A DNA stretch of 9,405 nt from CAG-611 sp964487215 (GCA_964487215.1 CAZAPU010000035.1:1-9405), one strand, 5' to 3'; positions 1 through 5,161 are shown, counted from the first letter of the stretch. Notes: generated by a model from the sequence alone, not told the origin. Numbers and translations: made by a program.

Positions 1-18
1 ACTCATTTATTGCTGTTT

Positions 19-47
19 ATAATACATTATTTTTTATGATTTGTCTA
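19..47 (-). promoter_or_regulatory. Probable promoter for a gene beyond the left edge
   Basis: On the minus strand TAGACA (47-42) is followed after 17 nt by TATTAT (24-19), a good sigma-A spacing with a slightly imperfect -35 box. It lies just after the stop of the minus-strand 90-aa gene and points out of the window, so it would drive the next gene to the left. No convincing terminator separates the two; a 6-bp AT inverted repeat nearby has no U-tract. Confidence 0.45.
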
Positions 48-51
48 CAAA

Positions 52-324
52 TTAGTTGGATTTGATATGATTTTCCAAATCTTTGAGTTTTATCTTACGA
101 TGCATATCATTAACATAAACATCTTCACATTCATCAAAAATAAGGTAATTTATGTCTTTGAATCTTACAATATGTGGCATGGCGTAAGCAATATTAGTAT
201 TCATTACACTTTTTACACAACCATTTTTAATAATTGGCTTAGTATTAGTAAATTTACCAATCATGTCTATTTTCTTTTTGAGAGTAGAAGACATAATTAA
301 CTCTCTAGTTTCTACTGTTAGCAT
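52..324 (-). CDS. Unrecognised 90-aa protein
   Basis: I do not recognise this protein. It is 90 residues with a basic N-terminal third (LKKKIDMIGK), a middle segment with single Cys residues, and a hydrophobic-acidic stretch (INYLIFDECEDVYVND) that reads like two beta strands before a basic C-terminus. There is no signal peptide or membrane span, so it is probably cytoplasmic. The ATG at 324 is chosen because AAGGAG (338-333) lies 8 nt upstream; an in-frame GTG at 333 overlaps that ribosome site and is unlikely to be the start. It lies downstream of tRNA-Gly on the same strand with an intrinsic terminator between them. A shadow ORF on the plus strand covers the same bases and is rejected. That it is a gene is fairly likely; its function is unknown. 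Confidence 0.65.
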   Translation of the reverse strand: MLTVETRELIMSSTLKKKIDMIGKFTNTKPIIKNGCVKSVMNTNIAYAMPHIVRFKDINYLIFDECEDVYVNDMHRKIKLKDLENHIKSN

Positions 325-346
325 TAAAATCACTCCTTTTCACAAC

Positions 347-368
347 AAAAAACTAACATTTCTGTTAG
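347..368 (-). terminator. Rho-independent terminator after tRNA-Gly
   Basis: On the minus strand CTAACA (368-363) and TGTTAG (358-353) form a 6-bp stem with a 4-nt loop, followed at once by six T residues (352-347). It lies about 50 nt past the tRNA 3' end and just before the ribosome site of the 90-aa gene, so it would end the tRNA transcript and limit read-through into that gene. Confidence 0.7.
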
Positions 369-382
369 CATTTATTACTACT

Positions 383-413
383 CAGGAATAATTGTTTCCG
401 AGTTTCCTGTCAA
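383..413 (-). other. Hairpin with a perfect -35-like box after the tRNA
   Basis: Two bases past the encoded CCA, the minus strand has a perfect TTGACA (413-408). It is followed by a segment that can fold either as CAGGAA/TTCCTG or as CTCGGAA/TTCCTGAG with one bulge. A -10 at 17 nt would be TATTCC, which is poor. It may be a weak promoter for the 90-aa gene, with the downstream terminator then lying in that gene's leader, or a tRNA trailer hairpin. The repeat is visible; its role is a guess. Confidence 0.3.
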
Positions 414-415
414 TT

Positions 416-489
416 TGGAGCGGATGAGGAGAATCGAACTCCCGTGGTCAGCTTGGAAGGCTGAAGTTCTACCACTAAACTACATCCGC
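416..489 (-). tRNA. tRNA-Gly(UCC), CCA encoded
   Basis: A 74-nt minus-strand cloverleaf with a 7-bp acceptor stem (GCGGATG/CATCCGC), D-arm with AGTGGTA loop, anticodon stem TCAGC/GCTGA with loop CTTCCAA (anticodon TCC), 4-nt variable loop, T-arm with TTCGATT loop, discriminator U73 and genomically encoded CCA (418-416). U73 is usual for bacterial tRNA-Gly. Anticodon UCC can read the GGA and GGG codons, and GGA is common in this AT-rich window. It has its own near-consensus promoter and a downstream intrinsic terminator. Confidence 0.97.
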
Positions 490-497
490 AAAATAAA

Positions 498-513
498 CTA
501 CAAAAATTTGTAG
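498..513 (-). repeat. Inverted repeat in the tRNA-Gly 5' leader
   Basis: CTACAAA (498-504) and TTTGTAG (507-513) are perfect inverted copies separated by 2 nt, between the predicted tRNA transcription start and the mature 5' end. In RNA the innermost pairs would open to make a loop. It might be a pre-tRNA leader hairpin near the RNase P cleavage site or an operator-like palindrome; no role is shown. Confidence 0.4.
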
Positions 514-522
514 GCATTTATA

Positions 523-551
523 ATTATAAACAATCAGACTATAAATGTCAA
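523..551 (-). promoter_or_regulatory. Consensus sigma-A promoter for tRNA-Gly
   Basis: On the minus strand TTGACA (551-546), a 17-nt spacer and TATAAT (528-523) match the consensus at every position. Transcription should start near 516, about 27 nt before the tRNA. This is the strongest promoter in the window, as expected for a stable RNA gene. Its -35 box lies 8 bp from the -35 box of the divergent rightward promoter. Confidence 0.9.
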
Positions 552-559
552 CATTTCTC

Positions 560-588
560 TTGAAAAAAATATTAAAATGTAGTATAAT
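560..588 (+). promoter_or_regulatory. Sigma-A promoter of the 119-aa gene
   Basis: TTGAAA (560-565), a 17-nt spacer and TATAAT (583-588) form a near-consensus promoter. The start codon at 613 is only 24 nt past the -10 box, giving a leader of roughly 18 nt, just enough for the GGAGG ribosome site. It is back to back with the tRNA-Gly promoter. Confidence 0.8.
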
Positions 589-612
589 ATTAACTAAATT
601 TTTGGAGGTAAT

Positions 613-972
613 ATGAATAAAAATAATAAAAGTAATTTTTATTTAGGTTATGTGTTAGAAAAAAGAGGAATTAATAGTGATGGATTAGATTCAGCTTTAG
701 TTTGTCTATATCAAACTATTGCATATAAGGATAATGACGGTAATTACTATGATTTCTTACTACAAGAAGAAATGACAGGGGTTAATAACAAGAATTGTTC
801 TTCAAAAGAATCAGGATCATTTTATTTTGCTGAAAAGGAATTATATTTTAAAAAAGATATGAAAAAAGAAATAAGTATAGAAGAAATGAAACAATTATTT
901 TCTGATATACTACAATTTTCAAAAGAAACAGCATTTATTAATCCAGAAAAAATTACATTAATAAGAGATTAG
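613..972 (+). CDS. Unrecognised 119-aa cytoplasmic protein
   Basis: I do not recognise this family. It is 119 residues, acidic and basic in alternation, with no signal peptide or membrane segment. The first half has aromatic strands (NFYLGYVL, YKDNDGNYYDFLL) and two Cys residues (31 and 62); the second half looks helical (EISIEEMKQLFSDILQFSKE). This suggests a small alpha-beta fold with a C-terminal helix. GGAGG shortly before the ATG and a near-consensus promoter 24 nt upstream support expression. It ends with TAG at a weak hairpin plus nine T residues, so it is probably monocistronic. A function cannot be inferred from its neighbours, the divergent tRNA-Gly and the downstream nuclease. Confidence 0.75.
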   Translation: MNKNNKSNFYLGYVLEKRGINSDGLDSALVCLYQTIAYKDNDGNYYDFLLQEEMTGVNNKNCSSKESGSFYFAEKELYFKKDMKKEISIEEMKQLFSDILQFSKETAFINPEKITLIRD

Positions 973-991
973 AAATAATTTCTTTTTTTTT
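971..991 (+). terminator. Weak intrinsic terminator after the 119-aa gene
   Basis: AGAAA (971-975) and TTTCT (979-983) form a short AT-only stem with a 3-nt loop overlapping the stop codon, followed by nine T residues (983-991). The U-tract is good but the stem is weak, so termination is probably partial. Confidence 0.4.
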
Positions 992-1001
992 GCTTTTAAG
1001 T

Positions 1002-1007
1002 TATAAT
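1002..1007 (+). promoter_or_regulatory. -10 box for the nuclease gene
   Basis: TATAAT at 1002-1007 lies 10 nt past the T9 run and 23 nt before the ATG at 1031. No good -35 box is seen at the usual spacing (979-984 is TTTCTT). The position fits the short-leader pattern of the neighbouring genes. Confidence 0.5.
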
Positions 1008-1030
1008 TAAATTATAAGATTGGAGGGTTT

Positions 1031-1561
1031 ATGAAAAAGTATATATTGCCATTATTATTAACATTATTATTGTTTCCAATATTTGTAAGTGCATCAAATA
1101 AAGAAACAATTGAACTATCTAAGTGTGTTGATGGAGATACAGCAGAATTTATAATTAACAACACTGTAGAAAAAGTTAGATTTTTAGCAATAAATACACA
1201 AGAATCAGTTAGTACTACATCATTTAATACATTTATGGGGAAAGTTGCTAGCTTTTATACATGTGTTAGATTAAAACTAGCTAGAAATATTAAAATAGAA
1301 TATGATGAAAATGCCAATGAAGAAGATAAATACGGAAGAAAATTAGGCTGGATTTTTATTGATGATACTTTACTACAAGAAGATCTTGTATCAAAGGGAT
1401 TTGCTACTGTAGCATACCTATATGATGATTACAAATATACTGAACAATTACAGATTGCTGAAGAGATTGCAAAAGAATCAAATTTTGGTATTTGGAATGA
1501 AAATAATTATATTGCAAAGATTTATGATTTATACCAAAAAATAAGAAAAATATTTACTTGA
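1031..1561 (+). CDS. Exported staphylococcal-nuclease-like (SNase/thermonuclease) protein
   Basis: A 176-aa protein with a Lys-rich start, a hydrophobic core and a likely cleavage site after SA (about residue 21), followed by one SNase domain (about 27-155). SNases are calcium-dependent phosphodiesterases that cut DNA and RNA. Aligned by eye with S. aureus nuclease, the first acidic ligand is kept in VDGDT (Asp36, nuclease Asp21), as are Arg50 (Arg35), Glu58 (Glu43) and Arg103 in DKYGRKLGW (Arg87). The ligand equivalent to Asp40 is Asn55 (INTQES where the model has VDTPET), so calcium binding may differ. Two Cys residues (32 and 78) remain after signal removal and could form a disulfide. GGAGGG precedes the ATG. 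The stop is TGA followed directly by in-frame TAA. The next gene encodes a membrane-tethered CxxC protein, a possible partner. Family certain; activity likely but unproven. Confidence 0.88.
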   Translation: MKKYILPLLLTLLLFPIFVSASNKETIELSKCVDGDTAEFIINNTVEKVRFLAINTQESVSTTSFNTFMGKVASFYTCVRLKLARNIKIEYDENANEEDKYGRKLGWIFIDDTLLQEDLVSKGFATVAYLYDDYKYTEQLQIAEEIAKESNFGIWNENNYIAKIYDLYQKIRKIFT

Positions 1562-1572
1562 TAAATTTTAGG

Positions 1573-1581
1573 TGTTAGAAT
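1573..1581 (+). promoter_or_regulatory. Possible extended -10 promoter of the thioredoxin-fold gene
   Basis: TGT followed by TAGAAT (1576-1581) has the extended -10 layout, with TTTACT (1553-1558) 17 nt upstream as a partial -35. The ATG at 1608 is 26 nt downstream. No terminator is visible in the 46-nt gap after the nuclease gene, so read-through is also possible. Confidence 0.4.
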
Positions 1582-1607
1582 AATAAATATAAGAAAGTGA
1601 GGAAGTT

Positions 1608-2360
1608 ATGAAAAAATTTATGAAAAAATATAGAGATTTACTTATTGTACTTGGTGTTTTATTAGTAGTAATTGGAGGAACATATTTTTTATCAAAATTA
1701 GCTGAAAATAAAGATTTCAAAGAAATAACTTTTGAAAAATATGAGGAATTAGTTAAAAAGAAAGATGAATTATTTGTTTATATTGGTTCAAGTAAGGATG
1801 AAGAGTCTTTAGAAACAGTAAGATCTTTTGCTAAAGAAAATAATTTATCTTTTAAATACATTCTTGATAAAGATTTAACTGATAAACAAAAAGAAAAATT
1901 AGGATATGAGTCAAATACAATAATTTATTCTATTGATGGAATTAGTGAATCATATACTGGTGAAATTGATAGCACAAACATTAGAAAATTCTTTGTAAAT
2001 TTAGAAGTTTTACCTAAAACTTATGTAACAATTGGAATTGAGGAATACTTAAAAATGGTAAATACAGAAAACTTTATAGTTTTTGTGGCTCGTGAAGGTT
2101 GTGGATACTGTGACCAATACAAACCAATAGTTAATGAGGTTATGGCTGAAAATGATGTAATGATATATCAATTGGATATTACTAATTTTGCTCAAGAAGA
2201 TTATGAAAAGATGTATACAACTGCAAGTTATTTTACAGATGAGAAATGGGGAACTCCTACAACTTTAATATTTAGCAATGGTACTGTAAAAGATGTACTT
2301 GGTGGATATGTAGATGCTACAGGACTTGTAGATTTCTTAAAAACAAATGGAGTAATGTAG
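1608..2360 (+). CDS. Membrane-anchored protein with two thioredoxin folds, one with CxxC
   Basis: A 250-aa protein with a single N-terminal membrane span (about 11-28) and two thioredoxin-like domains, probably facing outside. The first (about 37-133) has strand-helix-strand spacing but no Cys: where the active site should be there is VYIGSSKDEES, so it should be redox-inactive. The second (about 137-250) has the active-site motif Cys165-Gly-Tyr-Cys168 after a beta strand (FIVFVAREGCGYC) and the cis-Pro loop at Gly-Thr-Pro217. Such proteins exchange thiols and disulfides in exported substrates. GAGGAAG lies 7 nt before the chosen ATG; a second Met at codon 5 is less well placed. The stop overlaps the ribosome site region of the next gene, so the two are coupled. 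The exported two-Cys nuclease just upstream is a plausible substrate, by inference. Oxidase or reductase cannot be told from sequence. Confidence 0.85.
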   Translation: MKKFMKKYRDLLIVLGVLLVVIGGTYFLSKLAENKDFKEITFEKYEELVKKKDELFVYIGSSKDEESLETVRSFAKENNLSFKYILDKDLTDKQKEKLGYESNTIIYSIDGISESYTGEIDSTNIRKFFVNLEVLPKTYVTIGIEEYLKMVNTENFIVFVAREGCGYCDQYKPIVNEVMAENDVMIYQLDITNFAQEDYEKMYTTASYFTDEKWGTPTTLIFSNGTVKDVLGGYVDATGLVDFLKTNGVM

Positions 2361-2362
2361 TA

Positions 2363-2815
2363 ATGGATCATGATGTATATGGAAAAGTAAAAGAATTTAA
2401 AAAGAAATATCCAATGACCATTGCTTGGAGATTAAAAAAACATTCCCAAGTAATTGAAAAACATCTTAATGATGAAGAAAAAATTCTTTATGCCTTTGTT
2501 GGACAAAAGAATAATAATTGGTTTGATATTATATCAACTCATGTATTTGTAATTACAAATAAAAGATTAGTAATAGCAACAAAGAGAGTTGTATTTGGAT
2601 ATTTTCTATATTCAATTACACCAGATATGTTTAATGATTTAAGTGTCTATTCTGGTTTATTATTTGGTAATTTAGAAATAGATACAATAAAAGAAGTAGT
2701 ATATGTAAGTAATTTAGATAAAAAATCATTAGATGAGATTGAAACAAATATTACTGAATATATAATAAAAGAAAAGAAAAAATTTAATAAAAATAATAAT
2801 ACAGAAAATAAGTAA
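2363..2815 (+). CDS. Bacterial PH-domain-like protein
   Basis: A 150-aa soluble protein resembling the short bacterial PH domains (bPH/YokE type). Evidence is the run from about residue 38: LNDEEKILYAFVGQ, then strands with FVITNKRLVIATKRVVFGY, a short segment naming an internal structural element, then LEIDTIKEVVYVSNL and a C-terminal amphipathic helix ending in a Lys/Asn-rich tail. The pattern of a strand ending in TNKRL followed by a Gly-turn and a late hydrophobic helix is typical of the family. These domains bind lipids or proteins, but ligands of the bacterial ones are mostly unknown. It starts 2 nt after the TAG of the thioredoxin-fold gene and its GGAG lies inside that gene, so it is translationally coupled and co-transcribed, which suggests a membrane-surface role. 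Family moderately sure, function open. Confidence 0.7.
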   Translation: MDHDVYGKVKEFKKKYPMTIAWRLKKHSQVIEKHLNDEEKILYAFVGQKNNNWFDIISTHVFVITNKRLVIATKRVVFGYFLYSITPDMFNDLSVYSGLLFGNLEIDTIKEVVYVSNLDKKSLDEIETNITEYIIKEKKKFNKNNNTENK

Positions 2816-2838
2816 ATTTTAATATTTTCTTTTTTTTT
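2803..2838 (+). terminator. Intrinsic terminator overlapping a stop codon
   Basis: AGAAAATA (2803-2810) and TATTTTCT (2823-2830) are perfect 8-bp arms around a 12-nt loop containing the stop codon, followed by nine T residues (2830-2838). It ends the thioredoxin-fold/PH operon. The stem is AT-rich, so efficiency is uncertain. Confidence 0.6.
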
Positions 2839-2846
2839 GATATAAT
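2838..2846 (+). promoter_or_regulatory. Extended -10 promoter of the AT-rich surface protein gene
   Basis: TGA plus TATAAT (2841-2846) is a perfect extended -10 that shares its T with the terminator U-tract. The -35 region (2818-2823, TTTAAT) is weak and lies in the terminator hairpin. The ATG at 2869 is 22 nt downstream. Confidence 0.65.
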
Positions 2847-2868
2847 GAAATTGTAGTAGGTGGTAAAA

Positions 2869-4080
2869 ATGAAAAAAATAGTAAAAAAGATTCTTGTAAT
2901 ATTTATGATTATTTTAATAATTGAAATAATTGCTTACTTATGTAAAACGAATCATACTATAATATATAAAATTAATAATAAAAAATATGATTATTCAGTT
3001 GAAGAAATATACAAAGATAATAATTATTATTTTAATATTAAAATAGATGATAATAAATTTATGTTCCAATATAGTAATGAATTTAACAAATCAAAAAAAG
3101 TAATTAAAGATATAGAATATTATGAAGATAATGATTTGTCATGTATTTTTCCAATATTAGATGATGATCATTATTTAAATATAATTTGTTTAAAAGACGA
3201 TGAATTGTATTATTATGATTATGTAAAAGAAGAAGTAGTTCATTTTAAAAAACAACTAATAGCAAAAGGGTATTTCGTAGATGCCTGGGGTGAAGAAGAA
3301 ACAACAAAAAAATTAGGTAATTCAAAGATATATACTGATAACATAGATAAAGATACTTATATTTATATATGGAAATATAATGGATTTTATACTATAAATA
3401 GCCAATCAGTTCAACAATTAAATCTTTTTAATAAAGATACTTATTTAAATAAATTAGGAATTCAAATAGATAAATATTATATCTTGCCTGATTATGATGT
3501 AGATTATGAGTATGATAAACTGTATGTTTTAAATATGAAAAGCAATAATATTAAAACAATAAAATTAAAGGATAGTATCTCTAGTGATTACTACAATAAT
3601 GGAATAGTAGATAATAAATTATATTTATTTGATAATGATAATTTAATTCAATATAAAATAAATCCTAAAAGAAACAGATATGAAATAATAGGAAATAAAG
3701 ATGATGGTGGTTTATATTATAAAAATGGTGAATGGGAAACAATAAATATTTATGATTTTAAAAATAAAGAATTAACATTTATTGATGAAGAAGAAATACC
3801 AGAAGAGTTAAATGAGTATAATGTTATATATAATTATCAAAATAATTATTACTATTTTGATGATAATGATTATATTGTTTATGATTCTATTTTAAAAAGT
3901 AAGACTTATTTATTTAATATATCTTCTGTAAATGATCAAAAATTTATTGATAATGATTTATATTTTATTAAAGATAATACATTATATTATTATAATATTT
4001 ATAATGGATTAAAGAAAATAATGGAATATGAGGAATTCTCTTTCAATAAAGTAAATAGATATGCAGTATATAAGAAGTAA
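2869..4080 (+). CDS. Membrane-anchored, very AT-rich protein, possible beta-propeller
   Basis: A 403-aa protein with a Lys-rich start and one membrane span (about 5-25), the rest probably outside the cell. After the span the chain repeats short blocks of hydrophobic-aromatic strands separated by Asp/Asn turns, such as DDELYYYDY, NKLYLFDNDNLIQY and NDLYFIKDNTLYYYNIYNG. This resembles the blades of DUF5050-like beta-propellers, but I cannot prove a blade number. Asn, Asp, Tyr, Lys and Ile dominate. Hand counts in three 60-base lines give 6, 7 and 8 G+C, far below neighbouring genes. ATG at 2869 is chosen because AGGTGG (2858-2863) precedes it; an in-frame GTG at 2860 lies within that ribosome site. 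It has its own extended -10 promoter and a strong palindromic terminator, so it is monocistronic. Function unknown; a surface binding role is a guess. Confidence 0.72.
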   Translation: MKKIVKKILVIFMIILIIEIIAYLCKTNHTIIYKINNKKYDYSVEEIYKDNNYYFNIKIDDNKFMFQYSNEFNKSKKVIKDIEYYEDNDLSCIFPILDDDHYLNIICLKDDELYYYDYVKEEVVHFKKQLIAKGYFVDAWGEEETTKKLGNSKIYTDNIDKDTYIYIWKYNGFYTINSQSVQQLNLFNKDTYLNKLGIQIDKYYILPDYDVDYEYDKLYVLNMKSNNIKTIKLKDSISSDYYNNGIVDNKLYLFDNDNLIQYKINPKRNRYEIIGNKDDGGLYYKNGEWETINIYDFKNKELTFIDEEEIPEELNEYNVIYNYQNNYYYFDDNDYIVYDSILKSKTYLFNISSVNDQKFIDNDLYFIKDNTLYYYNIYNGLKKIMEYEEFSFNKVNRYAVYKK

Positions 4081-4096
4081 ATTTACTTCTTTTTTT
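4072..4096 (+). terminator. Intrinsic terminator, 20-bp perfect palindrome
   Basis: AAGAAGTAAA (4072-4081) and TTTACTTCTT (4082-4091) make a perfect palindrome over the stop codon, able to fold with a 4-nt AATT loop, followed by T residues to 4096. It ends the AT-rich surface protein gene. Confidence 0.7.
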
Positions 4097-4105
4097 GCAT
4101 ATACT
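4096..4105 (+). promoter_or_regulatory. Promoter of the LysM gene
   Basis: TG (4096-4097), CA, then TATACT (4100-4105) lies directly after the terminator T-tract and 17 nt before the ATG. There is no clear -35 box. Confidence 0.45.
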
Positions 4106-4122
4106 TTATTAGAGGAGGGGTT

Positions 4123-4569
4123 ATGGAAGTATATATTGTAAAGAATGGCGATACACTAGAAAATATTGCTAATATATATAATGTTTCAGCAAGTGAAATT
4201 ATAAAAGCAAATAATTTAATGTATCCATATACTTTAGTAGTGGGACAAGCTTTGAATATACCTACAAGCATGACTAATGTTTTTGATTATTATGTTATTC
4301 AAAAAAATGATACAATATATTCAATAGCAAATAAGAATAATACAAATGTAGAAACACTTGCAGCAATAAATGGTTTAGATATTAATGATTATATTTATCC
4401 TGGTCAAACTATATTGATACCAAAAGAAGGAATAATTACTTACATTACTAAAATGGGTGATACGATACAATCTGTGGCAAAAATGTTAAATACAGTTCCT
4501 CAAGGTTTAATATTTAATAACAATAATATTTATTTATTACCAGAGCAATTAATAGTTAATAGAAAGTAG
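4123..4569 (+). CDS. Triple LysM-domain protein without signal peptide
   Basis: A 148-aa protein that is almost entirely three LysM modules, about residues 4-47, 56-100 and 105-146. LysM binds N-acetylglucosamine-containing glycans such as peptidoglycan. The first two have classic motifs (YIVKNGDTLENIA with VVGQALNIP; YYVIQKNDTIYSIA with YPGQTILIP). The third is more diverged (ITKMGDTIQSVA, ending LLPEQLIVN). There is no catalytic domain, and no signal peptide from this start. AGGAGGGG a few bases before the ATG is a very strong ribosome site and fixes the start. Signal-less LysM proteins occur in spore-coat and cortex contexts of Bacilli (YaaH/SafA type), so this may be a spore or wall-associated factor that reaches the envelope after lysis or in a mother cell; that is inference. 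No terminator separates it from the downstream RNA promoter. Confidence 0.9.
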   Translation: MEVYIVKNGDTLENIANIYNVSASEIIKANNLMYPYTLVVGQALNIPTSMTNVFDYYVIQKNDTIYSIANKNNTNVETLAAINGLDINDYIYPGQTILIPKEGIITYITKMGDTIQSVAKMLNTVPQGLIFNNNNIYLLPEQLIVNRK

Positions 4570-4575
4570 TAAAAC

Positions 4576-4604
4576 TTGCATTTTTCTTTAAATTATGGTA
4601 TAAT
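4576..4604 (+). promoter_or_regulatory. Promoter of the large structured RNA
   Basis: TTGCAT (4576-4581), a 17-nt spacer and TATAAT (4599-4604), with TGG immediately before the -10 giving an extended -10 as well. It begins 6 nt after the LysM stop codon and points into the RNA region. Transcription should start near 4611. Confidence 0.8.
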
Positions 4605-4610
4605 GTTACC

Positions 4611-5161
4611 CATCTGGAATGGCACACTATTCTAGTCAATAAATTATTATGAAGGCAGGGCTAAAAATCTGCTAAAGGGCACAACTGTGAAGTCTTTGGT
4701 GTTTGCTTCTTACGCCCAGTTTGGGGTGAATGCTGAAGGTTAAGAATTTATGGGCACTCATAATGGCATATGATTCTGTCCCATTTATTCGTGGAGACCT
4801 ATTGTTGTAAATGACCTATACAGATAACTTGATGGAAATTTACGATTTAGGATTAAACCTACCATGTGGTTAATAGCTATGGGTAGAGTAGCTTGACTTG
4901 AGTGATTGAAGGGGATATTTAATTGAAACTTTAATTGCAAAAGAGTATTAATTTTAATATTATTGATGAGGAAAACTCCTAGAGTGACATTTTATAGGTT
5001 TGCAGTGCATACTAAGTGGTAATCAAGTCGTAGTTTAGGTGACTAACTACTGTTTCTTTTAAAAGGGAACTGCTAATTGGTAACGATTAGTAAGAAACAG
5101 GGAAATCCTACTTGACCTAAGATGCAAAGTTAACTATAAATATAGCCATTTCTTTTTTTTT
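4611..5161 (+). ncRNA. Large structured RNA, about 550 nt, ROOL/GOLLD/OLE-like class or new
   Basis: This gap holds no credible protein gene but has a dedicated promoter and a U-tract end. G+C is higher than in the genes (hand counts of 23, 28 and 23 per 60 at 4621-4800), as expected for a folded RNA in an AT-rich genome. The ends pair: GGAATGGC (4616-4623) with GCCATTTC (5145-5152), 8 bp with one G-U. Inside are ATGGG/CCCAT (4750/4780) around TCATA/TATGA, GTAAAT/ATTTAC (4807/4838), CTACCAT/ATGGGTAG (4859/4879), an AGGA-AAAC-TCCT hairpin (4969), and a nested 3' domain: TTTGCA/TGCAAA (4999/5123), TTTAGGT/ACCTAAG (5034/5115), CTGTTTCTT/AAGAAACAG (5050/5092) and CTAATT/GATTAG (5073/5085). It lacks RNase P, tmRNA and SRP signature sequences. 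Size and lineage suggest ROOL, unproven; function unknown. Confidence 0.75.
5145..5161 (+). terminator. U-tract terminator using the RNA closing helix
   Basis: GCCATTTC (5145-5152) followed by nine T residues (5153-5161). The best partner of the stem arm is not local but at the 5' end of the RNA (4616-4623), about 520 nt away. A competing local hairpin CTAT/ATAG (5134-5137/5142-5145) is only 4 bp. Confidence 0.55.

Noticed and set aside
67..300. 77-aa plus-strand ORF
   Set aside because: Antisense to the 90-aa gene, no ribosome site, low-complexity Phe/Ile-rich translation.
4083..4271. 62-aa minus-strand ORF
   Set aside because: Shadow of the LysM gene; it ends in a terminator palindrome and has no ribosome site seen.
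4918..4937. Direct repeat TTTAATTG (4918-4925 and 4930-4937)
   Set aside because: Only 8 bp and AT-rich, within expectation for this composition; not an attachment site or CRISPR.
4967..5023. 18-codon ORF starting ATG AGG AAA inside the large RNA
   Set aside because: No ribosome site upstream, and its start region is part of the AGGA/TCCT hairpin; better explained as RNA structure.
4611..5161. RNase P RNA, tmRNA, SRP RNA or group I/II intron
   Set aside because: The RNase P GAGGAAAGTCC core (only a partial GAGGAAA match at 4968-4974), the tmRNA tRNA-like ends, the SRP GGAAG/AGCAG loop and intron domain V are not found.
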